Assembly (NCBI GenBank): GCA_007128865.1
Contig: SKWP01000424.1
Span: 1-7,969 of the forward strand
Length of the DNA stretch: 7,969 nt
Source: Paracoccaceae bacterium
GTDB taxonomy: Bacteria; Pseudomonadota; Alphaproteobacteria; Rhodobacterales; Rhodobacteraceae
Direction: 5' to 3'
The translations under genes were made by a program, and so were the position numbers. The notes under the pieces were generated by a model. It did no database searches and was not told the DNA's origin. It worked only from the letters and a program-made list of their open reading frames with translations. Numbering within the stretch: the stretch's first letter is position 1; each line of letters begins with the position of its first letter. Below are positions 1-6,277 of this stretch, piece by piece.

Positions 1-788
1 ACGAAATCTGGCGTGACCGGATGGATCATGTCGACCGACCCGGCCAGCAGTTCGGCTACTCGCGTGGCCTCTTCCGGGATCGTGCGCCAGATGATGCGCT
101 CCACGCCCGGCGGCCCCTGCCAGTAATCGTGAAAGGCCTCCATCACCAGCCTCTGGCCGGGAATCCATTCGACGAACTTGAACGGTCCGACGCCGATTGG
201 GCCCGCAGTGCGCGCTTCATCAATCGATTGGGCTTCGGTACTGGCCTTGTGCAACACCTCCTGTGCAGTGAAGTTCAACCCGGTGATGGCATCACCGGGC
301 GGGCCGAACGGCACCTTGGTGAAGAAGCGCGCGGTGTAGCGGTCCACCGCTTCGACACGCTCGATATTGCCCATGTTGCCCATCCGGGCACGGGGCGATG
401 CGGTGTCGGGGTCGAAGAGACGTGCATAGGTGAATTCCACATCCTCAGACGTCAATTCGTCTCCGTTATGGAACAGGATGCCCTCGCGCAGCTTGACGTC
501 ATATGTGGTCTCGTCAATCTGCTCGATACCCTCGGCCAGCATGATCTCGGTCGTCAGGCCGGGCGGTGGCAGATACCACAGCTTTTCACGGAACGTGTGC
601 GACACCATCTGCGTGAAACGCTGGCGGTGCATCTGCGCATCCATGGTGCTGGGATCCCATGGCCAGCCGATGGTCAGCGTCCCCGATGGCTGACGGTCCT
701 GCGCCGCGGCCATGCCGGCGCCCAGCGCCAGCGCCCCGGCCATGCACAGCAGACCTGCCCTGCGGCCGATGGCGAAACATGCCTTCAT
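1..788 (-). CDS. ABC transporter family-5 substrate-binding protein (partial, N-terminal 262 residues)
   Basis: Periplasmic ligand-binding component of a peptide/opine/nickel-type importer (SBP_bac_5 family, DppA/OppA-like). The N-terminus is a typical Sec signal: K2, R9-R10, a hydrophobic core at about 11-28 and an AAA|Q cleavage site near residues 29/30. The mature chain begins with a TLTIGWPWDPSTMD strand typical of the family. Around residues 106-123 lies the family hallmark FHNGDELTSEDVEFTYAR, followed by GVGPFKFVEW and a W-x-G-P-P segment. The start is well supported: GGGAGGAGAGG (complement of 792-802) puts a GGAGG core 8 nt before the ATG. The stop lies beyond the left edge; full-length homologues are about 500-550 aa, so roughly half is seen. 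It follows the ATPase gene by 58 bp on the same strand and is probably co-transcribed with it. The ligand is unknown; family-5 proteins bind much besides peptides. Confidence 0.93.
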   Translation of the reverse strand, partial: MKACFAIGRRAGLLCMAGALALGAGMAAAQDRQPSGTLTIGWPWDPSTMDAQMHRQRFTQMVSHTFREKLWYLPPPGLTTEIMLAEGIEQIDETTYDVKLREGILFHNGDELTSEDVEFTYARLFDPDTASPRARMGNMGNIERVEAVDRYTARFFTKVPFGPPGDAITGLNFTAQEVLHKASTEAQSIDEARTAGPIGVGPFKFVEWIPGQRLVMEAFHDYWQGPPGVERIIWRTIPEEATRVAELLAGSVDMIHPVTPDF

Positions 789-846
789 TGTCCTCTCCTC
801 CCTTGGTTGGTCGCCCCTCCCGGCGACGGTCAGGATCACGTCGGCG

Positions 847-1857
847 TCATTGCGGTACGTCCAGCGGATGGAAGCACCGGAACACGGTGTTGCCGCGCGT
901 GCTTTCAGGCGGGACCGCGCGTCGACAGTCGGCGCCTGCGCGTGCGCAGCGCTCGGCAAAGGGGCAGAACCGCAGATCGCCGAAGATCTGGATTGCCGAA
1001 CCGGGTATGGGCTTGAATTCCGAGGTGTCGCCGATGCGCGGCATCGACTGCAACAGCGCCCCGGTGTAGGGGTGCATCGGCCGGTCGAACAGCGAATAGA
1101 CGTCTGCCTGCTCGGCAACGATACCACCATACAGAACCGCCACCCGGTCGCAGGTCTGGGCCACAACGCCCAGGTCGTGGGTGATCATGATCACCCCCGC
1201 GCCGCGCGCCGCGCAGACACCCAGCAGCAGATCCAGCACCTTTCGCTGCACGGTCACGTCGAGCGCCGAGGTCACCTCGTCGGCGATGATCAACTCGGGG
1301 TCCGCAATCAGCGCGGCGGCGATCACCGCACGCTGCCGCATGCCGCCGGAAAGCTGATGCGGATAGGCGTTGAGCGTTCGCGCCGGATCGGCAATCTGCA
1401 GTTCGGCCAGCAGCTCGGCGGCGGCTTCCAGCGCCTCCTTCTTCCTCACCGAACGGTGGACCTGAAGCACCTCGACCAGCTGCGCGCCGATCGTCCGGAC
1501 CGGGTCGAGCGCCGTCAGGGCATCCTGAAACACATAACCGATCTCGCTGCCGCGGGCCCGACGCAACCGGGTTCGAGACGCGCCGATGAGTTCCTCGCCC
1601 TTGAAACGGACACTGCCGCCGATGCGGGCGGTCGAGGGCAGCAGGCCGATGATGCCCCGGGCGGTGGCAGACTTGCCGGCACCGGATTCGCCGACCACGC
1701 CAAAGACTTCACCCTTGGAAACGGAAAAGGATACCGAGGACACCGCGGTGACGGCGCCAAACCGGACCGACAGATCCTCGACCTGAAGCAGCGGGACTTC
1801 GTTCACGCCAGCACCCGACCCAGAAACGACATGCGGAGATCCATCAAGCGGGGACAT
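847..1857 (-). CDS. ABC transporter ATP-binding protein, DppD/OppD type
   Basis: Cytoplasmic ATPase that powers the importer served by the adjacent binding protein. The 336 residues carry all expected motifs: Walker A GESGAGKS (56-63), Q-loop Q111, signature LSGGMRQR (169-176), Walker B LIIADE (189-194), D-loop SALD and H-loop H227. The C-terminal oligo_HPY domain starts at HPYTGALL (262-269). It contains four cysteines, C298, C304, C311 and C328, in the pattern that recent homologue structures link to a [4Fe-4S] cluster. One oddity: the usual ADEPT after Walker B is ADEVT (Pro to Val). The ATG at 1857 gives a 17-residue Ser/Gly/Pro-rich lead-in. A GTG at 1806 would begin directly at VNEVPLLQVEDLSV, which looks more like the family N-terminus; neither has a strong ribosome site. 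No permease gene separates it from the binding-protein gene, so permeases presumably lie further left. Confidence 0.94.
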   Translation of the reverse strand: MSPLDGSPHVVSGSGAGVNEVPLLQVEDLSVRFGAVTAVSSVSFSVSKGEVFGVVGESGAGKSATARGIIGLLPSTARIGGSVRFKGEELIGASRTRLRRARGSEIGYVFQDALTALDPVRTIGAQLVEVLQVHRSVRKKEALEAAAELLAELQIADPARTLNAYPHQLSGGMRQRAVIAAALIADPELIIADEVTSALDVTVQRKVLDLLLGVCAARGAGVIMITHDLGVVAQTCDRVAVLYGGIVAEQADVYSLFDRPMHPYTGALLQSMPRIGDTSEFKPIPGSAIQIFGDLRFCPFAERCARAGADCRRAVPPESTRGNTVFRCFHPLDVPQ

Positions 1858-1867
1858 GCCGCCACCC

Positions 1868-1884
1868 GGAATCGCCGATATTCC
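1868..1884. repeat. Inverted repeat GGAAT-N7-ATTCC before the transporter ATPase gene
   Basis: Perfect 5-bp arms (1868-1872 and 1880-1884) separated by 7 bp, 11 bp upstream of the ATPase ATG. The arms plus flank read TGTGGAAT on the minus strand, resembling GTGGAAT elements near 5225 and 7781. It could be an operator overlapping the ribosome-binding region, but with 5-bp arms it may be chance. Confidence 0.3.
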
Positions 1885-1891
1885 ACATAAT

Positions 1892-1932
1892 GCATGCAGG
1901 CATTGCTATAGCACCCGACCGCATGCAAGGCA
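1892..1932. repeat. Direct repeat GCATGCA(A)GGCA, two copies
   Basis: Copies at 1892-1902 (GCATGCAGGCA) and 1921-1932 (GCATGCAAGGCA) differ by one inserted A and lie 29 bp apart. Between them sits the 8-bp palindrome GCTATAGC (1905-1912). The 5' copy is also part of the palindrome TGCATGCA (1891-1898). They fall in the untranslated gap before the ATPase gene. Function unknown; a regulator site or a local duplication is possible. Confidence 0.35.
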
Positions 1933-1959
1933 CGGAACATTGGGCCCATTGAGAGCCAT
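1906..1959 (-). CDS. Possible 17-residue leader peptide or gene remnant
   Basis: A very short ORF in the 115-bp gap between the hydratase and the transporter ATPase. It is preceded by a perfect AGGAGG (complement of 1966-1971) exactly 6 nt before its ATG, better than the ribosome site of most genes here. The predicted peptide is MALNGPNVPCLACGRVL, with a CLAC pair near the end. It begins 13 nt after the hydratase stop codon, as a next operon gene would, but ends after 17 codons. It could be a regulatory leader, the preserved start of a deleted gene, or chance. I recognise no family. Confidence 0.2.
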   Translation of the reverse strand: MALNGPNVPCLACGRVL

Positions 1960-1976
1960 TGGAAGCCTCCTGTCAA
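1948..1976 (-). promoter_or_regulatory. Candidate sigma-70 promoter for the transporter genes
   Basis: On the minus strand a perfect TTGACA (complement of 1971-1976) is followed after exactly 17 bp by CTCAAT (1948-1953), which matches the -10 consensus at 3 of 6 positions. The -35 overlaps the hydratase stop codon. Transcription would start near 1941, about 84 nt before the ATPase ATG. This would let the importer be made apart from the upstream enzymes. It conflicts with use of the AGGAGG of the 17-codon ORF on that transcript, because the AGGAGG lies inside the promoter spacer. Confidence 0.35.
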
Positions 1977-2845
1977 TCCACATTTTGGAATTCGGCTTGG
2001 CCGAGGCCAACAACCTCGCGGCCGCTTCCGTCAACCGTCCGAAACCGGGCGCTTCCGGGCTCATGCCAAACCGCCAGGCGCAGCACTTCGCCGGGGATGA
2101 CCGGCCCGGTAAGCCGGGCGCGCAGGCTCGCCAGCCCGGGGCCGCCGGAATCGCGCGACAGCCTGTCAAGCGCATGGCCGACCATGCCCATGGTTGCCAG
2201 CCCGTGCAGGATCGGGCGTTCGAAACCGGCCTTGCGGGCAACCTCCGGTTCCGAATGCAGCGGGTTGTAATCGCCCGACAGTCTGAAGATCAGTGCCTGC
2301 TGCGGCAGGGTCGCCAGGTCCAGCACCGTATCGGCAGGACAGTCGGGCACTGTCCAGGACGATGGGGGCGGCGCCGGATCGTGACGCCCGTCCACGGCAA
2401 AGCCGCCATCGCCCCGGCAAAAGGTCACCTGTTCGTATTCGGCAAGCAACCGGCCGCTGCCGGTGTCGGTCAGCCGGCGCAACAGCGTCACCAGCGCGCC
2501 GCGCCCGGCGCCCTTGTCGGTGATGCGCAGGATGCTGTGATCGGCGCGCAGGGTCGCGGCCGGGGGCAGACGGGCGTGCAGCCGCAAGCCAACTTCGCCG
2601 ACCACGATCCGGCGGTAGTCGATGCCGACTTCCGGATCCTGCATCCATGGCCCCGGCCGGCCCAGCATCATCGGCATGGTCACGACCGGCTCGGGCGAGT
2701 CGCTGGCGGCATGGCGCAGCGCCGCGGGGTCCATCGGATCGGCACCGATGTTCAGGCCCAGTGCATAAAGCCAGCAGTCCCGCGCGGTATAGGACTGCAC
2801 CACCGGTTCGAAGCGATGCGCCTTCAGCTTGTCATAAGCGATCAT
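1973..2845 (-). CDS. MaoC-family 2-enoyl-CoA hydratase (double hotdog)
   Basis: Predicted cytoplasmic (R)-specific hydratase adding water to trans-2-enoyl-CoA, as in hydratase-2 of multifunctional enzyme 2. The 290 residues match the two-hotdog form: an N-terminal degenerate MaoC half (about 1-150), a proline-rich linker (154-164) and a catalytic C-terminal half. The hydratase-2 signature is clear, RLSGDYNPLHSEPE (188-201) with the D192/H197 dyad, then ERPILHGLATMG (209-220). The ATG is preceded by a G-rich tract (GGGGGGGCGAGG) directly upstream. It lies 30 nt behind the dehydrogenase gene, almost certainly in the same operon. The context (SDR plus aldehyde dehydrogenase) suggests beta-oxidation-like processing of an acyl-CoA. 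A related activity such as mesaconyl-CoA-type hydration cannot be excluded, and the substrate is unknown. Confidence 0.9.
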   Translation of the reverse strand: MIAYDKLKAHRFEPVVQSYTARDCWLYALGLNIGADPMDPAALRHAASDSPEPVVTMPMMLGRPGPWMQDPEVGIDYRRIVVGEVGLRLHARLPPAATLRADHSILRITDKGAGRGALVTLLRRLTDTGSGRLLAEYEQVTFCRGDGGFAVDGRHDPAPPPSSWTVPDCPADTVLDLATLPQQALIFRLSGDYNPLHSEPEVARKAGFERPILHGLATMGMVGHALDRLSRDSGGPGLASLRARLTGPVIPGEVLRLAVWHEPGSARFRTVDGSGREVVGLGQAEFQNVD

Positions 2846-2859
2846 CCTCGCCCCCCCAC

Positions 2860-2874
2860 CCGGCCGGCGGCCGG
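2860..2874. repeat. GC-rich hairpin in the SDR-hydratase gap
   Basis: CCGGCC-GGC-GGCCGG forms a perfect 6-bp stem with a 3-nt loop. It starts 1 nt after the SDR stop codon and ends just before the G-rich ribosome-binding tract of the hydratase gene. No T-run follows on either strand, so it is not a classic terminator. It may stabilise the upstream message or tune translation of the hydratase. Confidence 0.4.
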
Positions 2875-2875
2875 C

Positions 2876-3646
2876 TCAGCGGAAACCGCCTCCGCCGCTC
2901 ACATAGACGGTGTCGGCCGTCATGAAGGGGCAGGCATCGGAACACAGGAACACCACCAGTTCCCCGATCTCGTCGGCTTCGGCCATGCGCTTCATCGGAA
3001 TGCCGGCAATGATCCTGTCCTCCATCTCGCGCGAGGTACCGGAGGCTGCCTGGAACTGCGTTGCAACGCTGGCCGGAGACACCGAAAGGCAGCGTATGCC
3101 GCGATCGGCGAATTCACGGGCCACGCCCATGGTCAGCGTGACCACTGCGCCCTTGGCGGATGCATAATGCACCGAACCACCCGGTCCGCCGCGCTTGTGC
3201 GCCATGCTGGCAACATTGATGATAGTGCCCGATCCGCGCTCGAGCATGTGGGGCAGAACCTCCTGCATGGCAAAGAAGGTGCCCTTGACATTCAGATCAT
3301 AGCTCCTGTCCCAGAGCGCATCGTCGATTTCCAGAAAGCCGCATCGTTTCAGCGCCGAACCCGCCGAGTTGAACAGGAAATCGACGCGCCCCCAGGTATC
3401 GATGCCAAAGCGGATCAGCGCCCGCACCTCGTCCCGGCGCGTCACATCCACCGGGACGAACAGCGCCTCGCCCCCTGCCGCGCGGACTTGCCGAACCGTC
3501 TCGGCACCGCCGGCATGGTCGATGTCGCCACACAGCACGCGGGCGCCTTCGCGCGCAAAGATGATTGCCGCCGCGCGGCCGATGCCGCTGCCGGCGCCGG
3601 TGATCACTGCGGTCTTGCCCTTGAAGAAATCCGGGTCTCTGGCCAT
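2876..3646 (-). CDS. Short-chain dehydrogenase/reductase (SDR, classical)
   Basis: Cytoplasmic NAD(P)(H)-dependent oxidoreductase of 256 residues, the usual length for a classical SDR. Visible motifs: cofactor loop TGAGSGIG (16-23), acidic D41 after the second beta strand (favours NAD over NADP), NSAG (93-96), and the catalytic tetrad N119, S147, Y161, K165 with YASAK at 161-165. The C-terminus ends in the typical VSGGGGFR. An oddity is SPA (190-192) where most family members have a PG pair in the loop after beta-6. The ATG at 3646 has a GGAGAG about 9 nt upstream. It sits 45 nt behind the aldehyde dehydrogenase and 30 nt ahead of the hydratase. It probably oxidises an alcohol or a 3-hydroxyacyl intermediate (inference); SDR substrate range cannot be read from sequence. 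Confidence 0.92.
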   Translation of the reverse strand: MARDPDFFKGKTAVITGAGSGIGRAAAIIFAREGARVLCGDIDHAGGAETVRQVRAAGGEALFVPVDVTRRDEVRALIRFGIDTWGRVDFLFNSAGSALKRCGFLEIDDALWDRSYDLNVKGTFFAMQEVLPHMLERGSGTIINVASMAHKRGGPGGSVHYASAKGAVVTLTMGVAREFADRGIRCLSVSPASVATQFQAASGTSREMEDRIIAGIPMKRMAEADEIGELVVFLCSDACPFMTADTVYVSGGGGFR

Positions 3647-3691
3647 GGCTCTGAACTCTCCGGGAAACAGGAAATTTGGAAAGGCGTGCGC

Positions 3692-5164
3692 TCAGTCGCC
3701 GAACGGATCGCGGACTTCGGCGGCGTAATCGATCAGGACGTTCTTGGTCTGGAGATACTGGTCCAGCGCCTCGACCCCGCGTTCGCGCCCAAAACCCGAA
3801 TCGCGATAGCCGCCGAAGGGCGCCATCGCCTGCGCCATCCGGTAGGTGTTGACCCAGACGGTCCCGGCGTGGATCGCATCGACCATGCGCAGCGCGCGCG
3901 AGATGTCGGTCGTCCAGACGCCCGAGGCCAGACCGTATCGGGTGTCGTTGGCGATGGCGACCGCTTCCTCTTCGGTATCGAAGGGAATGATCGAAAGCAC
4001 CGGACCGAAGATTTCCTCCTGCGCCAGCGCCATATCGTTGCGCACCCCGGTAAAGATCGTCGGCTCGATGAAGAAGCCCTGCGCCAGCCCCTCGCCCGTG
4101 GCCGCGCGCCCGCCGGTCGCCAGGGTGGCGCCGTCGGCCTCGCCCTGGGCGATGCAGTCGAGGATGCGGCGGAACTGCGGCTCATTCGCCGCCGTGCCCA
4201 TCTGGGTGCGCTTGTCCAGCGGGTCGCCAAGGCGGATGCGCCTTGCCCGCTCCACCAGCCGTTCGGCCACCTCGTCGCAGACCCCGCGCTGCACCAGCAG
4301 CCGCGACCCTGCGATGCAGGTCTGCCCTGTGGCCGAGAAGATGCCCACCAGCGCGCCCGGCACCGCACGGTCAAGATCGGCATCGTCGAAGATGATGTTC
4401 GGAGACTTGCCGCCCAGTTCCAGGGTGACCGGGATCAGCCTTTCGCCCGCATCGGCAGCGATCCGGGCCCCGATTCCGGGGCTGCCGGTAAAGCTCACCC
4501 GGTCCACCCGGCCCGAGCGCAACAGCGCCTGCCCGACCCGGTGATCGCCGGTCACGATATTGACGACACCGGGCGGAAACCCCGCCTCGCGCACGAAATC
4601 GGCGAATTCCAGCGTTGTGACCGAAGCGTGTTCGGACGGCTTGACCACCACGCAGTTGCCCGCCGCCAGCGCCGGCGCAAGCTTGTTGGAAAGCAGCCCC
4701 ATCGGCGAATTCCACGCGGTGATCAGCACGCAGACGCCCATCGGTTCGCGCCGGGTGAAGTCAAAGGCGTCCTTGCGGTCGATGGGGATGGTTGCGCCGG
4801 TCAGCTTGTCGGCCAGTCCGGCAAAGAACCGGTAGGCCCGTGCCGCCGAGGTCATCTGGCCGCGGGTTTCGCGGATTGCCTTGCCGTTGTCGGTCGATTC
4901 CATGATCGCCAGCCGGTCGGCGTTGGCGTCGATGATGTCGGCCAGCCGCAGCAGCATCCGGCTACGTTCATAGCCCGAGGTGCGACGCCAGACGCGATCA
5001 TAGGCCCGGCGGGCCGCGGAAACCGCTTCGGCCACCTGGGCCTCGCTCGCCTGCGGGACCGAGGCCCAGGCTTCGCGAGTGTAGGGATTGACGGCGTCGA
5101 AACGCTCCTGATCGGCGGCGCGCACGCGTTCGTTGTTGATGAACAGGTCGTAGACTGCGGTCAT
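3692..5164 (-). CDS. NAD(P)-dependent aldehyde dehydrogenase
   Basis: Oxidises an aldehyde to a carboxylic acid in the cytoplasm. The 490 residues match the family length, and every catalytic element is present: W151-N152 (oxyanion Asn), K175 in KPSE (cofactor), FTGSPGIG (225-232), general base E249 in LELGGK, nucleophile C283 in GQTCIAGSR, and EEIFGPV (383-389) with E384 and F386. The C-terminus has the usual FGGYRDSGFGRERG (450-463). The start at MTAVYDLFINNE fits the family, although the same frame stays open further upstream. Its own ribosome site is weak (a GGGGG tract about 8 nt upstream), and its ATG overlaps the stop of a 35-codon leader ORF as ATGA. It is the first enzyme gene of the minus-strand operon, divergent from the IclR gene. 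The GQTCIAGSR active site is common in alphaproteobacterial dehydrogenases of heterocycle and aromatic breakdown; the substrate is not assigned. Confidence 0.94.
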   Translation of the reverse strand: MTAVYDLFINNERVRAADQERFDAVNPYTREAWASVPQASEAQVAEAVSAARRAYDRVWRRTSGYERSRMLLRLADIIDANADRLAIMESTDNGKAIRETRGQMTSAARAYRFFAGLADKLTGATIPIDRKDAFDFTRREPMGVCVLITAWNSPMGLLSNKLAPALAAGNCVVVKPSEHASVTTLEFADFVREAGFPPGVVNIVTGDHRVGQALLRSGRVDRVSFTGSPGIGARIAADAGERLIPVTLELGGKSPNIIFDDADLDRAVPGALVGIFSATGQTCIAGSRLLVQRGVCDEVAERLVERARRIRLGDPLDKRTQMGTAANEPQFRRILDCIAQGEADGATLATGGRAATGEGLAQGFFIEPTIFTGVRNDMALAQEEIFGPVLSIIPFDTEEEAVAIANDTRYGLASGVWTTDISRALRMVDAIHAGTVWVNTYRMAQAMAPFGGYRDSGFGRERGVEALDQYLQTKNVLIDYAAEVRDPFGD

Positions 5165-5268
5165 GGGCGCGGCCCCCGGCGGATACGGCAGCGCGCCGAT
5201 GGCACGGCGGATGCGCCCCTGATGAATTCCACTGCAAGCCGGGATGCGGGGCCGGGATCGTTGTACAT
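5161..5268 (-). CDS. Possible 35-residue leader ORF overlapping the ALDH start
   Basis: From an ATG at 5268 a 36-codon frame (35 residues, peptide starting MYNDPGPASRL) runs to a TGA that overlaps the aldehyde dehydrogenase ATG as ATGA, the arrangement usual for translational coupling. The dehydrogenase itself has a weak ribosome site, which would fit coupling. Against it: the ORF has no clear Shine-Dalgarno, its composition is arginine/proline-rich as expected from translated GC-rich noncoding DNA, and stop-free frames are common here. Confidence 0.15.
   Translation of the reverse strand: MYNDPGPASRLAVEFIRGASAVPSARCRIRRGPRP
5238..5258. repeat. 8-bp direct repeat just upstream of the IclR promoter
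   Basis: GCCGGGAT occurs at 5238-5245 and again at 5251-5258, a 13-bp period, ending 2 bp before the -35 hexamer of the regulator's promoter. It is suitably placed for an activator or repressor but short enough to be chance. Confidence 0.3.
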
Positions 5269-5289
5269 TGGCGATTTTACCCATATAGT
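5261..5289 (+). promoter_or_regulatory. Sigma-70-type promoter for the IclR regulator gene
   Basis: TTGTAC (5261-5266), a 17-bp spacer and TATAGT (5284-5289) make the best promoter match in the window, with 4 of 6 and 5 of 6 consensus bases. The predicted start near 5296 gives a 5' leader of about 75 nt to the IclR ATG at 5372. The -10 is embedded in CCCA-TATAG-TGGG (5280-5292), a small inverted repeat, so a regulator bound there would block the promoter. Confidence 0.6.
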
Positions 5290-5303
5290 GGGAAGGGATG
5301 TGG

Positions 5304-5333
5304 CCGGACGTTACGCCATCCGGAACGATCCGG
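5304..5333. promoter_or_regulatory. Nested inverted repeats, candidate IclR operator
   Basis: Three CCGGA/TCCGG half-sites form two overlapping inverted repeats: CCGGA-N10-TCCGG (5304-5323) and CCGGA-ACGA-TCCGG (5320-5333). They lie just downstream of the predicted IclR transcription start and within the candidate dehydrogenase promoter. That is where an IclR protein controlling itself and its divergent operon would be expected to bind. The role is inferred from position and symmetry only. Confidence 0.4.
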
Positions 5334-5336
5334 CAA
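5308..5336 (-). promoter_or_regulatory. Candidate promoter for the aldehyde dehydrogenase operon
   Basis: On the minus strand TTGCCG (complement of 5331-5336) is spaced 17 bp from TAACGT (complement of 5308-5313), with 4 of 6 and 3 of 6 consensus bases. This is weak, as often seen for activator-dependent or repressed promoters. The transcript would start near 5301 and have a leader of about 137 nt. The spacer contains the CCGGA/TCCGG repeats. Confidence 0.35.
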
Positions 5337-5371
5337 GAAGAAATCACATTGTGGATGAAGGCAGCCAGATA

Positions 5372-6238
5372 ATGACCGAAGTCGAGCGCAGAGACCAACT
5401 ATTGGAAGAAGATGACTCGCAGGCAGCCGAATCCGGCCGCTCGGGCTGGGCGCGATATGTTGCCGATGTCGCGCCACAGGGTGCGCTCGGGACGGTTCGG
5501 ATTGCAGCGCTGCTGCGGATTGTCGCCGCCCACAATGCCGAAGGCATGAAGCTCAACGAGATCGCGCGGCTGGCCGGGCTGGAACAGTCCACGGCGCACC
5601 GGATCGTGACCGCCCTGCACAGCGTCGGCTTTCTGGCGCGCGAGAAACGGTCCCGTCGCTACCACCTCGGGCCGCTTCTGTTCGAACTGTTCACCACCGC
5701 ATTTCCCCATTTCAACGCCCGTGAAATCTGCGAGCCGTCGATGAACGCCCTGGCCGAACGCATGGGCGATACCGTCTATCTCAGCGTCCGGAACGGGCTG
5801 GACAGCGTCTGCGCCGACCGCCGCGAAGGCAGCTTTCCGATCCGCACCTGCACGGTGGAAATCGGCCAGCGCCGACCGCTCGGCATCGGAGCCGGAAGCC
5901 TCGCGCTGCTCTCGGCCCTGCCCGACAACGAGGCGCAGATGATCATCGAGCACTGCGCACCGCGATATGCTGCCTTCGGGCTGACGGCAGAAACCGTGGC
6001 CGAGCGGGTCGCTTCAGCGCGCATTCAGGGGTATGTCCATCAGCCGGCAGTCGCCTCTCCCGACATCATGGCGGTGGCCCTGCCGATCACCGGCCGCACC
6101 GGGCACCCCTATGGCGCGCTCAGCATCACCGCGACAGCGAGCCGGATGACGCCGGATCGTGTCGATCAGGCGCTGGAGGCCATGCGCGACGAGATCGGCA
6201 AGGTGCAGGAACGGATCAGGGAACTGGGCTACGTCTGA
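5372..6238 (+). CDS. IclR-family transcriptional regulator
   Basis: DNA-binding regulator, probably controlling the divergent enzyme and transporter genes and itself. Residues about 40-100 form the IclR winged helix-turn-helix: GMKLNEIARLAGLEQSTAHR with RIVTALHSVGFL as the recognition region and the wing at KRSRRYHLG. The C-terminal effector domain follows, with the family hallmark VEIGQRRPLGIGAGSLALL (162-180) and YGALSITA (247-254). The chain is 288 residues, slightly longer than the usual 250-270 because of a charged N-terminal tail of about 38 residues. The ATG at 5372 has only a weak AAGG about 10 nt upstream; an in-frame GTG at 5351 is an alternative. The frame stays open far upstream, but that part is antisense to the enzyme genes and not credible as protein. 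The effector is unknown, likely a pathway substrate or product. Confidence 0.93.
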   Translation: MTEVERRDQLLEEDDSQAAESGRSGWARYVADVAPQGALGTVRIAALLRIVAAHNAEGMKLNEIARLAGLEQSTAHRIVTALHSVGFLAREKRSRRYHLGPLLFELFTTAFPHFNAREICEPSMNALAERMGDTVYLSVRNGLDSVCADRREGSFPIRTCTVEIGQRRPLGIGAGSLALLSALPDNEAQMIIEHCAPRYAAFGLTAETVAERVASARIQGYVHQPAVASPDIMAVALPITGRTGHPYGALSITATASRMTPDRVDQALEAMRDEIGKVQERIRELGYV

Positions 6239-6277
6239 TACGACGCCCGCCTGCACGGCCTGGTGCGCGCAACACAT

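Noticed and set aside
21..1890. Long plus-strand frames over the binding-protein and ATPase genes
   Set aside because: They are antisense to genes with full family motifs and give Arg/His/Gln-rich sequences with no recognisable domain.
1939..1961. Three closely spaced CATTG copies and the palindrome TGGGCCCA
   Set aside because: The units are only 5-8 bp with uneven spacing and overlap the start of the 17-codon ORF; too weak to call a repeat array or operator.
3692..5398. Longer aldehyde dehydrogenase starting near 5398
   Set aside because: The extra 78 residues show no family similarity and would overlap the IclR promoter, leader and start. The ATG at 5164 fits the family N-terminus and length.
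1856..6238. A single plus-strand reading frame of 1460 codons ending in the IclR gene
   Set aside because: Everything before about 5372 is the exact antisense register of the hydratase, SDR and ALDH genes, open only because those genes lack TTA, CTA and TCA codons. Only the last 288 codons show family motifs.
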